Source: Porphyromonadaceae bacterium UBA4262 (GTDB lineage: Bacteria; Bacteroidota; Bacteroidia; Bacteroidales; Muribaculaceae). Taken from it: 64,000 nucleotides of DNA. This document shows, one piece after another, positions 40,331-49,302 of the stretch. Under the pieces are notes generated by a model, which saw only the letters and a program-made list of their open reading frames with translations, had not been told where the DNA came from and did no database searches. Numbering within the stretch: position 1 is the first letter of the stretch; the number at the start of each line of letters is the position of its first letter. Location of the stretch: NCBI GenBank assembly GCA_002396085.1, contig DGWI01000012.1:16853-80852 (forward strand), read 5' to 3'. Position numbers and translations under genes: made by a program.

Positions 40331-41062
40331 TCAGGTGTAGAGTCCACCATTGATGTTGATGACTTCTCCGGTGATGTAACTGGCTGCATCCGAGGCCAGG
40401 AAAGCCACCGCCGCAGCCACCTCGTCGGGTGTGCCAAATCGCCCCATGGGCACCAATCGCTTGAGTTCGTCTTGTGGCAGGTCGCGTGTCATGTCGGTCT
40501 CGATGAAGCCTGGAGCCACTGCATTGACCGTGACTTGACGGGCTGCCACCTCCTGTGCCAGTGCCTTGGTGGCACCGATGAGTGCCGCCTTGGCAGCACT
40601 GTAGTTAGTCTGTCCGGGCATGCCCTTAACACCCGACAACGACGCAATGTTGACAATGCGTCCGCCTCGGCGACGCGGCATCATGTGCTTGAGCAAGCGA
40701 CGGGTCAAGTAGAAGAACCCATTGAGCGTAGTGTCAAGCACCTGGTGCCACTCGTCATCGCCCATCATGAACATGACATTATCTCGACGGATGCCGGCAT
40801 TATTGACCAGCACAGCCACATGGTCATCGGGGTGCTGCTGTTCCCACTGGTCGACCGCCGCCTCAATGGCCTGGGGAGATGCCACATCGAAGGGCAGCAA
40901 CTCGGCCCGACCGCCCGCCTGGACAATCTCCTGTGCCACCGCCTGGGCAGCCTCGTGATTGGAATGATAGTTAATGATGACCGGCAGGCCTTGAGCAGCC
41001 AACCGCAATGCCACTGCACGGCCGATGCCGCGCGAGGCCCCTGTCACTAGAGCATATTTCAT
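40331..41062 (-). CDS. 3-oxoacyl-ACP reductase (FabG-like)
   Basis: The 243-residue short-chain dehydrogenase has TGASRGIGRAVALRLA at residues 7-22, NNAGIRRDN near 87, the catalytic Ser in NIASLSGVKG near 138, YSAAKAAL (Tyr and Lys) near 152, and the FabG-type C-terminus. It reduces 3-oxoacyl-ACP with NAD(P)H and supplies the ketoreductase step of polyene chain building. A duplicate of housekeeping FabG is expected elsewhere in the genome; its position at the head of the cluster, behind its own promoter, supports a dedicated role. Confidence 0.92.
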   Translation of the reverse strand: MKYALVTGASRGIGRAVALRLAAQGLPVIINYHSNHEAAQAVAQEIVQAGGRAELLPFDVASPQAIEAAVDQWEQQHPDDHVAVLVNNAGIRRDNVMFMMGDDEWHQVLDTTLNGFFYLTRRLLKHMMPRRRGGRIVNIASLSGVKGMPGQTNYSAAKAALIGATKALAQEVAARQVTVNAVAPGFIETDMTRDLPQDELKRLVPMGRFGTPDEVAAAVAFLASDAASYITGEVININGGLYT

Positions 41063-41158
41063 GTCGATAGAGTTTTAGATAAAATGCCACGCTCGGCAGA
41101 TATTGAGCAAACTCAAATCTGCGCTCGCTTAATCGCATTTTTCATTAGTTTAAACGCA

Positions 41159-41190
41159 CAAAATTACAACATACTGCATGGCTGTCCAAA
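41159..41190 (-). promoter_or_regulatory. Promoter upstream of ketoreductase gene
   Basis: Minus-strand TTTG (41187-41190), 20-bp spacer and TAATTTTG (41159-41166) form a full consensus promoter. It starts directly after the cydB terminator and gives a leader of about 90 nt before the ATG at 41062. Confidence 0.78.
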
Positions 41191-41200
41191 ATTTCAGGTC

Positions 41201-41250
41201 AAAAAAAAGACTGGACAATGCTCAAAAGCATCCTTTCAAGCATTGTCAAG
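41201..41250 (-). terminator. Terminator downstream of cydB
   Basis: Minus-strand GACAATGCT (41239-41247) and AGCATTGTC (41214-41222) form a 9-bp stem followed, after CAG, by TCTTTTTTTT (41201-41210). It ends the cyd transcript just before the polyene cluster promoter. Confidence 0.88.
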
Positions 41251-41270
41251 CCCAATAATTACCGATAAAA

Positions 41271-42407
41271 TTAGTGCGTATCCAATTCATCGCGAGTGAG
41301 TTTGTCATGATCCATGGCACGCCAACAATAAGCAATGTAGGCTAGCACAAATGGAACCAAGACACTCACGACGCTCATGGCGGTGAGGGTGAACTCGCTG
41401 CTACTGCTGTTGCGGATGGTGAGTGACGACCGTGCATCAAGCAGCGACGGATAGTAGGCTGTGCCATTGTAACCCAGCACCCAGAAGAGCGACAGAACCA
41501 CCAGCACGGTGCCGATGCCTGCGGGCCAGATGCCCCTGAGATAAGTCGCGCGCAGCAACGTGCGCCCCAGGCCATAGAGCACCAGAGCCACACCGACCAG
41601 CAGGGTCAGTAATGCCCACCACATCTGCAGGTAATTGTTCAGATATTTGTAGTCAACCCATGCTGCATTGCCTTCATTGTCGACCTCTACACCGCTCGCC
41701 GTGAGCAACAGAGCCACGACCCACAAGAAGAAGATGACAAAAATCGGGCCATGGATGCCGAGCAACTTTCGTTGGCGCGAGCGCACAGCATCATCGTCAA
41801 TATTGTTGATAAAATAGAGCGAGGCAAGCGTTGCGGCCAGGAAGTAGACCATCACACCAAAAACCAGGTTGCGCCAGTGGGCGATAGCCTCGAGCCCGTG
41901 CAGCGGTCCCCAAGTGCTGATGGCCGACGACTCGACATTGAGGATATTGCTCTTGGTGACCGTGAACTCAGCGCCAAAGAACATCGTTGCCACGGCAACA
42001 CCCAGCAGAATCGGGCCTGCAACGCCATTGATGAGCAGAAGCACGTCATAGAAGTTGCGGCCATAGACATTGCCTTGCTTGGCTCGATACTCATAACTCA
42101 CGGCTTGGATGACAAAACTCAGCAGAATGAGCATCCATAGCCAATAAGCGCCACCGAAACTGGTGCTGTAGAACAGCGGAAACGAGGCAAAAAACGCTCC
42201 ACCAAATGTGACTAGTGTGGTAAACGTGAGTTCCCACTTGCGTCCCAACGACGTAGTGAGCAGATTGCGGCTCTCGGGGTCGCGATGATGAAACAGCATC
42301 GACTGTCCACCTTGCACAAAGAGCATGAACACCAGCAGCGCGCCCAGCACCGATATGATGAGCCACCAATAATTCTGCAGTATCTGATATATTTCCATTT
42401 CCTTCAT
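41271..42407 (-). CDS. cydB: Cytochrome bd oxidase subunit II
   Basis: The 378-residue integral membrane subunit has about eight to nine helices. Recognised stretches are the N-terminal NYWWLIISVLGALLVFMLFVQGGQSMLF, TFGGAFFASFPLFYSTSFGGAYWLWMLILLSFVIQAVSYEYR near 75-115, and FLLWVVALL-type helices later. The bd oxidase reduces oxygen to water with quinol and allows respiration and oxygen tolerance at very low oxygen in Bacteroidales. It starts 9 bp after cydA. Confidence 0.95.
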   Translation of the reverse strand: MKEMEIYQILQNYWWLIISVLGALLVFMLFVQGGQSMLFHHRDPESRNLLTTSLGRKWELTFTTLVTFGGAFFASFPLFYSTSFGGAYWLWMLILLSFVIQAVSYEYRAKQGNVYGRNFYDVLLLINGVAGPILLGVAVATMFFGAEFTVTKSNILNVESSAISTWGPLHGLEAIAHWRNLVFGVMVYFLAATLASLYFINNIDDDAVRSRQRKLLGIHGPIFVIFFLWVVALLLTASGVEVDNEGNAAWVDYKYLNNYLQMWWALLTLLVGVALVLYGLGRTLLRATYLRGIWPAGIGTVLVVLSLFWVLGYNGTAYYPSLLDARSSLTIRNSSSSEFTLTAMSVVSVLVPFVLAYIAYCWRAMDHDKLTRDELDTH

Positions 42408-42416
42408 TGTTTAGAA

Positions 42417-43988
42417 TTACACTTTGTCCAGATCTTGTTGTGACCGTTTGCTGATTTGGCGGCAGATGATGCTGATGTCGGCAATGAGCAAAGCAGTGAA
42501 TAGCACAGCAAATATCCAGAAGGTCAACTGCACATAGCCCGCACTGAGGTCACTGATAGCCACCTTGTTGGGCATTAAGTCTTGAATGGTCCAGGGCTGA
42601 CGTCCCACCTCGGCCACAATCCAGCCGCTGGCACTGCAGATGTAGGTCAACGGAATGGTGATGATGCACAGCCAGTACCACCACTTGCTCCACTTGGCCT
42701 TAGCCAAGATATTGGGTTTGTAGACAAATAGCAATGCCAGCAGCAAGAACACCACCAGAAAGCCACCGATAGTGACCATGATATGGAACGTGTAGAAGGT
42801 CATGGGCACATTGGGCACGGCCTCTTCAGGCGCATCGAGATAGCCATAACCGAAGTGCTTGAAGTCGCGGTTGATGGCGGTGTAGAGACTGTCGGTCGCC
42901 ACCTTGTCCTCGGCGCGAAGTGCCACATCATATTGCGCTATCATCTCTTGCAAGCGCTTGCCTATCTGCATACGCTCGGCGTAGGAGACCGTGTTAACCT
43001 TGTTGCCCTGCTCGTCATAACTCACACCCTCGATGATGTCCTGAATGCCCGGAACAAAGGCGTTGAAGTCGTGCGTTGCCAGGAATGACAGACCATAGGG
43101 GATGGAGATGCTGAAGAGGAAGGGATCCTCATCATTAGTCACCGTCTTGGCGGGATTGAGCACACCGGCTGCAACGATGCTCTGCTTGAAGTCACCCTTG
43201 TAGAGGCCTTCCATAGCAGCCAATTTCATGGGTTGGTATTTGGCGACTGTGACAGCACTGGAATCGCCGGTTATGCTGGTGAGAATGATACCCACCACAC
43301 CGAACCAGGCACCCACCTTGAGGCTGCGTTGGCAATGGTCGTAGTTGCGTTTCTTGAGCAGCATCCAGGCACTCACGCCCACCACAAACACGCCACCCAG
43401 TGTCCAGGCACTGAGCACCGTGTGCAAGAACTTGTTCACCGCCATGGGCGAGCATGCCACAGCCCAGAACGAGGTCATCTCGTTGCGCATAGTGGCGGGG
43501 TTGAACTCGCAACCCGTGGGATACTGCATCCAGGCATTGGCCACCAGAATCCACAACGCGCTCAGGCTAGCACCGATGGCAGTGAGCCACGTCGAGGCCA
43601 GATGAAAACGGGGGCTGACTTTCTTCCAACCGAAGAACATCACGGCGATGAAAGTCGACTCCATGAAGAACGCCAGGATGCCCTCGATGGCAAGAGGGGC
43701 ACCAAAGATGTCGCCAACAAACCAACTATAGTTGCTCCAGTTGGTGCCAAACTCAAACTCGAGGATGATGCCTGTGGCGACACCAATGGCAAAGTTGATG
43801 CCAAAGATGGTCATCCAGAACTTAGTTGTAGCCAACCACCTAACATCGCGCGTGCGATAGTAGATGGTCTCCATGATGGCGATGATCACACCCAGTCCCA
43901 GGGTGAGTGGGACAAAAAGCCAATGGTAGATAGCGGTCAAGGCGAATTGCGCTCGCGACCAGTCGACTAGAGTTGTTAATTCGTCCAT
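42417..43988 (-). CDS. cydA: Cytochrome bd oxidase subunit I
   Basis: The 523-residue haem-bearing subunit has the N-terminal WSRAQFALTAIYHWLFVPLTLGLGVIIA with the conserved haem b595 His, FGINFAIGVATGIILEFEFGTNWSNYS near 60-85, the quinol-loop segment with KYQPMKLAAMEGLY near 250, and WIVAEVGRQPW near 450. The Q loop is of the shorter type. It works with CydB. It lies 307 bp downstream of the DUF4492 gene, a gap holding a large inverted repeat and an octamer array. Confidence 0.96.
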   Translation of the reverse strand: MDELTTLVDWSRAQFALTAIYHWLFVPLTLGLGVIIAIMETIYYRTRDVRWLATTKFWMTIFGINFAIGVATGIILEFEFGTNWSNYSWFVGDIFGAPLAIEGILAFFMESTFIAVMFFGWKKVSPRFHLASTWLTAIGASLSALWILVANAWMQYPTGCEFNPATMRNEMTSFWAVACSPMAVNKFLHTVLSAWTLGGVFVVGVSAWMLLKKRNYDHCQRSLKVGAWFGVVGIILTSITGDSSAVTVAKYQPMKLAAMEGLYKGDFKQSIVAAGVLNPAKTVTNDEDPFLFSISIPYGLSFLATHDFNAFVPGIQDIIEGVSYDEQGNKVNTVSYAERMQIGKRLQEMIAQYDVALRAEDKVATDSLYTAINRDFKHFGYGYLDAPEEAVPNVPMTFYTFHIMVTIGGFLVVFLLLALLFVYKPNILAKAKWSKWWYWLCIITIPLTYICSASGWIVAEVGRQPWTIQDLMPNKVAISDLSAGYVQLTFWIFAVLFTALLIADISIICRQISKRSQQDLDKV

Positions 43989-44008
43989 ACTTTTAGAATT
44001 TTAACTTT

Positions 44009-44188
44009 CTGAAGTAACTACTTGTTAGTAGTTAAGGGAGTTAAGGAGTTAAGAAGTTAAGACAAATGCTCTTGTTGCCCTAATTTCTTCGTTATTTATG
44101 CATCCGCCTGCCAGTCTGGAGCATTCTGCCACAACAGCGTGACGTCTTAACTCCATTTGACTACGTAACTCCTTAACTACTTCAGAAA
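44009..44188. repeat. Inverted repeat with AGTTAAGG octamer arms
   Basis: The left arm (about 44009-44062) holds AGTAGTTAAGGGAGTTAAGG-like units and the right arm (about 44144-44188) their complement (GTCTTAACTCC...CTCCTTAACTACTTC), with about 80 bp between. A second member of the family is at 57213-57313. It lies between DUF4492 and cydA. Confidence 0.78.
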
Positions 44189-44212
44189 CTTAAGTTAGAA
44201 TTTAAATTATTC

Positions 44213-44281
44213 GGTTCTCAGTTTTTCTAGTCTCGGTTCTCAGCCATTACCGACAACCGATAACTGACAACCGACAACCCA
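44213..44281. repeat. Composite heptamer/octamer repeat, second copy
   Basis: A GGTTCTCAG-type run followed by ACCGACAACCGATAACTGAC octamers, in the same order as at 34575-34632. It occupies the gap just downstream of the DUF4492 gene. Confidence 0.75.
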
Positions 44282-44295
44282 TTGTGAATTGAGAA

Positions 44296-44535
44296 TCAAG
44301 GGTTCACCAGTTCATGGCGCACATAGTCGGCCTTGCCCTCATCAGTGTCTGCCTTTCCGGCCAAGAAATTAGGGAAGAAGATAAACCGCACGATGACAAA
44401 GAACACAATCACCTTGATGGCAATGATGGCCCATAAAGTCCGCCCCAGCGTCATGGCCTTGAAGCCATCAACATAGAAGTAGAACACACGTTGCAGCCAG
44501 TTGTCGCCGCGCAGTTTATCTTCGCTCTGTGCCAT
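44296..44535 (-). CDS. DUF4492 family small membrane protein
   Basis: A 79-residue protein with one membrane segment (TLWAIIAIKVIVFFVIVRFIFFPNFL, residues 34-59) preceded by the family hallmark RVFYFYVDGFKAMTLGRTLW. DUF4492 genes are found next to cydAB in Bacteroidetes, and the same holds here, so a role as a small accessory subunit of the bd oxidase, analogous to CydX, is plausible. It begins 5 bp after the PKD protein gene. Confidence 0.9.
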   Translation of the reverse strand: MAQSEDKLRGDNWLQRVFYFYVDGFKAMTLGRTLWAIIAIKVIVFFVIVRFIFFPNFLAGKADTDEGKADYVRHELVNP

Positions 44536-44540
44536 ATCTT

Positions 44541-46436
44541 TTACTTAATGACTTTGAGAGTTTGCACTTGGTTGCCAGCCTGAGCGCGCACGATGTAGGC
44601 GCCACTGGGCAGTCCGCTCAGACCAATGGTTTGCTGTGCCTTGGCACTGATGACGCAACGGCCATTGAGGTCATAGACATTGACGACATCGGCACCCGCA
44701 GTCAACACTTGATCGCCAGCGAGGGTCACGATAGCGCGGCCGTCGTTCAAGGTTGTGGGCAGAGCAGTCAAGTCATCCACATCATAGTCAAGAATGGGGC
44801 AAATGGCGAACGACATGGGGTCGTCGACATTCTCATACCATTGTCCAGTCTCGAGATAGCCCCAAGCGCCGTCATCATCGAGTACATATTGCCAAGCCGA
44901 ACATTTCTCGCCCGCTGCACGACGGTGTACCAGCATGGCAATGTCGTCGCCGTCCTCGTTGGGGAAGCCACCGATGGTGACGAAGAACTCGCCATTGACA
45001 GGCACGGACTGGTCAAAGTTCCACACAGTCTCGACCACATTCTGTTCGTCATACTTCAGTTGCGAAGCCTTGAGGGTGCTCTGAGCCAGCACCTCACCAG
45101 GCATGCCATCGGCATCGGCTGCCTGAATCTTGACAGTGATGTCGGCATCGGTGGTGACGCAAGTGGTCTTGGCGAAGTAGACAGCCACACTGTCGATCTG
45201 CGCGGGTGCCAGCGGAGCCTGGAAATGTTCGCCAAATTCGGGCATTCCCAGCCAGTTGGTACCGCCATAGTTGCCATACCAGCCCATCTCGATAGCAGCC
45301 AGGTCGCTATTCTCCTCGGGGGCAATGTTCCAGATGTACTGTGCGCCACCTGCTTGCACGGCATAGAGCATCACGTCCTGGTCGCTGCCCAGGTCATTGC
45401 TGGCGGTGAGCATTACGCTATAAGTGCCCTTGTTGGGATAGGTCACGATGGGGTGCTGGTCGGTACTGGTCTGAGGTTCTGTGCCAGTAAACTCCCATGC
45501 CCACGAAGTGGGTCGTCCGCTCGACATGTCGCGGAACTGCACGGGCACCTCAGTAGGCACAAAGGCTGCGCGGAAGGGCGACAGATAAGCCTCATCGGGC
45601 ATTCCAATCTTTGCCTCAGGAGCCTGTCCCTTGACGATGACATAACCCTCGCGAGTGATTGTGCTGCCATCAACGGTCAAGGTCACGTCGTAGGTGCCAG
45701 CCTTGTTATAGGTCACCACCGGGTTCTGCTCGGTCGAGGTGGTCGGCTCACCGCCAGCAAAGGTCCAAGCCCAGTTGGTAGCAACAGTCGAGAGGTCCTT
45801 GAAGTGGACCTGCTCACCCTCGTTGATGGTGATGCTGGTGGCATTGTCGTCGACCTGCACCACACGGAAGCCGTCCAGTGCCTCATCCTCGCCATAGTCG
45901 CCCTCGTAGACAAACGAGAACTGGACCGACTTACCCGCATATTCGGCCAAATCGACCTCAAACTTGACCCAGCGTGCACCATCGTAAGCGTTGTCCTGAG
46001 CCCATAGGAACTGGTCGATGAGCAAAGTCTGGTTCTCGCCCTCGATGGCATAAAGCTTCCAAGCACCATAAATCAAGTAGCCCGCATTGGCAAAGCAATA
46101 GAACTGCAATGTGCTGCCAGGACGGATGTTGATGGCGGGCGATGTTGCAGTCTCATGCTGATTGCTGCCATACTTCAGCGTCAGACTATACTGACTGTCG
46201 CTCTCGATAGTGGTGAATGGCGTGGCGCCGTATGTTGTTGGCGTGGCACGCAACTGCCATGTCTCGCTGCTAGTCGACTCGTAGGTCCATGTCGCAGCCT
46301 CGGCCTCACTGTCCCAGCCCTGTTCATAATAAGGAATTGTAGCCTCGTCGCACGAGAAATTGGCCACAGCACCTTGTGCGTGAGCCATGATGCCCAACCA
46401 AGCCAGGGCACCCAATAAGAGTAAAGATTTTCTCAT
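44541..46436 (-). CDS. Secreted PKD-domain protein with T9SS sorting domain
   Basis: The 631-residue protein starts at ATG 46436 with a signal peptide (RKSLLLLGALAWLGIMAHAQ); a longer frame to 46562 lies upstream of its promoter. An N-terminal jelly-roll-like region (residues 25-210) is followed by two PKD domains (TNWAWTFAGGEPTTSTEQNPVVTY near 225 and TSWAWEFTGTEPQTSTDQHPIVTY near 320) and a second beta region. The C-terminal DLNGRCVISAKA...GLPSGAYIVRA...LKVIK is a type A sorting domain of the type IX secretion system. Cell-surface location is expected. Ligand unknown. It is followed by DUF4492-cydAB. Confidence 0.88.
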   Translation of the reverse strand: MRKSLLLLGALAWLGIMAHAQGAVANFSCDEATIPYYEQGWDSEAEAATWTYESTSSETWQLRATPTTYGATPFTTIESDSQYSLTLKYGSNQHETATSPAINIRPGSTLQFYCFANAGYLIYGAWKLYAIEGENQTLLIDQFLWAQDNAYDGARWVKFEVDLAEYAGKSVQFSFVYEGDYGEDEALDGFRVVQVDDNATSITINEGEQVHFKDLSTVATNWAWTFAGGEPTTSTEQNPVVTYNKAGTYDVTLTVDGSTITREGYVIVKGQAPEAKIGMPDEAYLSPFRAAFVPTEVPVQFRDMSSGRPTSWAWEFTGTEPQTSTDQHPIVTYPNKGTYSVMLTASNDLGSDQDVMLYAVQAGGAQYIWNIAPEENSDLAAIEMGWYGNYGGTNWLGMPEFGEHFQAPLAPAQIDSVAVYFAKTTCVTTDADITVKIQAADADGMPGEVLAQSTLKASQLKYDEQNVVETVWNFDQSVPVNGEFFVTIGGFPNEDGDDIAMLVHRRAAGEKCSAWQYVLDDDGAWGYLETGQWYENVDDPMSFAICPILDYDVDDLTALPTTLNDGRAIVTLAGDQVLTAGADVVNVYDLNGRCVISAKAQQTIGLSGLPSGAYIVRAQAGNQVQTLKVIK

Positions 46437-46467
46437 AAAATATCGGTTTGATGTTAATAATCTGGGA

Positions 46468-46499
46468 CAAAGATAGTCAAAAAAAACTAAATTTACAAA
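46468..46499 (-). promoter_or_regulatory. Promoter of PKD/T9SS gene
   Basis: Minus-strand TTTG (46496-46499), 20-bp spacer and TATCTTTG (46468-46475) fit the consensus; the start is about 25 nt before the ATG at 46436, which supports that start. Confidence 0.82.
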
Positions 46500-46599
46500 T
46501 AATTGCACAAAAAACTGGCCACCTGGCAAATATTTTGCCCGATGGCCAGCATTTTCTTGCAATCAACAAATCTGCTGAATGCGGATCAAGAAATGCGAA

Positions 46600-47073
46600 C
46601 TACTGATTCAAGTGCTGCCGCAGTTCGGCTTTGTCGATGACGACATAGACGGTGTCGACCACGCGACCGCCGCTCTCACCTTGGCGCATAATGTTGGCAA
46701 AGTTCTTGTCGAGCACCACCACATCATCAACAAAGTAGTCCGACCGACCACGGTTCTCAAACCAGTTCCAACCCATGACCCGATGATACTTGATCTTGAT
46801 TTTCCATCCCTCGACTTGCGCTTGCTGCATGAGGCTGATGAGCGAGTCTTGCCCGCTGCGGTCGTTATCGAAAGAGAATTCAAACGGTTCGCCGGCAGTA
46901 TTCATGCCGGTTTGGGTCAGATTCAGACGGCCGTCCCACGAGTCCCAGATGAGACCCGACTTGGCAAACTCGATGAGGGTTCCCACCTTCTCGCCGTCGG
47001 AATAATGTTCTTTGCACGATGTCAAGCCCAATGCCAGCGCAACTGTCAGGGCAAAAAATAGTAACTTTTTCAT
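46600..47073 (-). CDS. Small lipoprotein, unknown function
   Basis: A 157-residue protein with a lipoprotein signal (KKLLFFALTVALALGLTSC, lipid Cys at residue 20). The mature part is mostly beta in appearance (GRLNLTQTGMNTAGEPFEFSFD, WKIKIKYHRVMGWNWFENRGRSDYFVDDVVVLD). It is not assigned to a family I can name. It lies upstream of the PKD gene in the same direction, 163 bp away, and has only a weak -7 candidate upstream. Confidence 0.75.
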   Translation of the reverse strand: MKKLLFFALTVALALGLTSCKEHYSDGEKVGTLIEFAKSGLIWDSWDGRLNLTQTGMNTAGEPFEFSFDNDRSGQDSLISLMQQAQVEGWKIKIKYHRVMGWNWFENRGRSDYFVDDVVVLDKNFANIMRQGESGGRVVDTVYVVIDKAELRQHLNQ

Positions 47074-47263
47074 TGCTAAACGGAATTTTAGTTACAATGT
47101 TAGCAAAAATCATGCCAAGAGACCGTCTGTGCCTCGAAGTTCATCTCCATCGCCCCCTTGCGTGACAAGAGACCAACTTGATGCATATCCCATCGAAGAG
47201 TCGGACAACACGAACATCAAAACATAATCATGACGTTGCTACTGTTGTCTGACTATGAATCGG

Positions 47264-49207
47264 TTATCGCATTCGATATTCTTGCATGATGGCATCCACC
47301 TTCTGGGTAATCTGCTGTGCCAGTGCGGCATTGGCAGGACTCATGTTGGCAATGGCGTTGAGATGCCCAGTGGCACTCTCAATGACGCTGGCATCGAGGG
47401 CACCCTCGTCGATGAGGCCGTTGAGGTGGGTAAGCACTGCGTAGAGTTCACTGTCGCTGACGCGATAGTCCCACTTGAGCGCCTCGTCGATGGTGGCGCG
47501 ACGCCAGCCCTGATTCTGGGTGCAGTCTACCGGAATAATCTCGATATCGGGATAAGCGTTGCGAATCTGGGCAAGGCGGCCCACATTGTCGCGGAACGAG
47601 TTGACCAGATGGTCGACTGCGGTGTAGCGCCAGGTGTTGTTGCCACGGTTGATGCTGTTTTTGTAACATGTGAGCGGGTCGTTGTAGACGGGCACAAGCG
47701 TAATCTTGGTCATACCGGCACGCTTAGCCTTGTCGATAACGGTCTGCAATGTGCCATCGCCCAGCAAGTTGGCATCATAGATAAGGCCAGCCTTCTTGAG
47801 GTTGAGCTGCTTGATGGCCGTACTCTTGCCGCTAGCCGGCGGACCGGTGATGATGACAAGGTCGGTCTTGCCATTGCGCTGCGCCTTCTGCAGCATGCGG
47901 TCGTAGACGGCATCGACCACCACCTGCTCGGCTTCCTGATAGTCGAGCGCATTGGGACCCGTGTAGCCCAACGGACGGAACATCATGCGCACATCGTCGG
48001 GGTCGAGTGTATTGCCTGCCGAGCCCAGATATTTGTCGACCAACTGGTTGAGGCGTTCTTGTGCCCACACGGCGGCATCGTGACGAATGTACTGGGGTTG
48101 CGGAGACTCGATGCTGTAGCGTGCCGGGTGGTCGTTGACGCGGTTGTGGCGACGGATGTCCATCAGTTTCTCGTTGGCAAAGTAGGTGTCGCCAGGCATC
48201 TGATAACGGGCATTGCCGTTGGGGTCTTGCTTGAAGAGCATGAGCGACTCCTCGCCCTTGTCGACAAAGGTGACGTAGCCACGAGGCGACATGATGTACT
48301 CGTCATCGCCCAGCACGGCATTGACCAGACAGTTGGTGTCCCACATGCGCTGACCCGTGTCGCAAGTATAGTAGGTATAGACCGACTTGATGGGATTAAC
48401 CTCGGTGTAAGACAGGTCGACGAGCACATCCTTGGGCGGATAGTCCATCAGGTCGCCGATGTTGCTGGGCGACATGACAATGTCGACATTGTGGGGCAAC
48501 TTGTCGTAGAAGATGGCCGACTGCCGCGAAGCGGCGCGCATATTGTAGCCACTGAGGCTGTCGCCCGACTCAAAGCGCCCCGACTGGATGTAGACAGCCT
48601 TTACCTTCTTGCCGAAGAGGTCTACACCGTTGAGGTGCGAGTACTCGTCGGCCTCGGACTGGAACAGTTCGGCCAACGTGGTGACAAAGCCAATGGCTAC
48701 GACCACCACCGAGTGGTCCTCGGCCTGGCTGAGCAACTTGCGATAGAGTTTGTAACCATCGGCAAAGGTCGTTCCTGCCTGGGTCTGCTTGAACAGCGGA
48801 GCACCTGCAGCATCCTTGAGATCGACAATGCCACTGTAGGGGATGAAACAGCGTGGATTCTTCACGCCATTGCGCTCCAAGCCGATGGGAATGTCGGGAT
48901 GACCATAATAGGTGTTGAACACATCGACCAACTGGGCATTCTTCTCGCCCTCACGGTCAACGACCACGCCCTTGAGGTCAACCTTGCCCTCGTCGATGTA
49001 GTGATGCAGCATCATCAGGGCAAACAAGTCATCGGTCGAACTGCCGAAGTCCGAGTCCAGAATCATGGGGATGGGTTTGTCCTGCGACGGTTGGGGTTGG
49101 TAAGTGGTTGGCGCAACTGTTGTCTTCTGGGTCACGCATGAGTTGAGGGTCGCCATCGCGACCACGGCCATCGCCATGATGGCCAATCTGATAGTTTTCT
49201 GTAACAT
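47264..49207 (-). CDS. Lipoprotein: nucleoside-hydrolase-like domain + P-loop kinase
   Basis: The 647-residue protein has a lipoprotein signal ending in TLNSC (lipid Cys at residue 24). Residues about 47-370 resemble a nucleoside hydrolase: MILDSDFGSSTDDLFALMML stands for the Ca-binding DTDxGxDDxxAL motif, with VVVAIGFVTTLAEL and a later WDTNCLVNAVL segment. Residues about 440-590 are a P-loop kinase of zeta-toxin type, with Walker A ITGPPASGKSTAIKQL near 453 and LIYDANLLGDG after it. A kinase domain behind an export signal is unusual, because ATP is not expected in the periplasm. Monocistronic with a promoter at 49242. Confidence 0.78.
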   Translation of the reverse strand: MLQKTIRLAIMAMAVVAMATLNSCVTQKTTVAPTTYQPQPSQDKPIPMILDSDFGSSTDDLFALMMLHHYIDEGKVDLKGVVVDREGEKNAQLVDVFNTYYGHPDIPIGLERNGVKNPRCFIPYSGIVDLKDAAGAPLFKQTQAGTTFADGYKLYRKLLSQAEDHSVVVVAIGFVTTLAELFQSEADEYSHLNGVDLFGKKVKAVYIQSGRFESGDSLSGYNMRAASRQSAIFYDKLPHNVDIVMSPSNIGDLMDYPPKDVLVDLSYTEVNPIKSVYTYYTCDTGQRMWDTNCLVNAVLGDDEYIMSPRGYVTFVDKGEESLMLFKQDPNGNARYQMPGDTYFANEKLMDIRRHNRVNDHPARYSIESPQPQYIRHDAAVWAQERLNQLVDKYLGSAGNTLDPDDVRMMFRPLGYTGPNALDYQEAEQVVVDAVYDRMLQKAQRNGKTDLVIITGPPASGKSTAIKQLNLKKAGLIYDANLLGDGTLQTVIDKAKRAGMTKITLVPVYNDPLTCYKNSINRGNNTWRYTAVDHLVNSFRDNVGRLAQIRNAYPDIEIIPVDCTQNQGWRRATIDEALKWDYRVSDSELYAVLTHLNGLIDEGALDASVIESATGHLNAIANMSPANAALAQQITQKVDAIMQEYRMR

Positions 49208-49241
49208 ATTGATAAAGATTAGTTAATTATCGATTATTTCG

Positions 49242-49249
49242 CAAAGATA
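49242..49249 (-). promoter_or_regulatory. -7 element of nucleoside-hydrolase/kinase gene
   Basis: Minus-strand TATCTTTG, with CTTG at 49270-49273 after 20 bp (three of four -33 bases). Start predicted about 28 nt before the ATG at 49207. Confidence 0.65.
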
Positions 49250-49302
49250 CATCAAAGATCGCAAAACAGCAAGTATTTTGCCGCATTTCGTCACGATTCC
49301 CG

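Noticed and set aside
46437..46562. A 42-residue N-terminal extension of the PKD/T9SS protein
   Set aside because: It covers the promoter at 46468-46499 and precedes a standard signal peptide starting at 46436.
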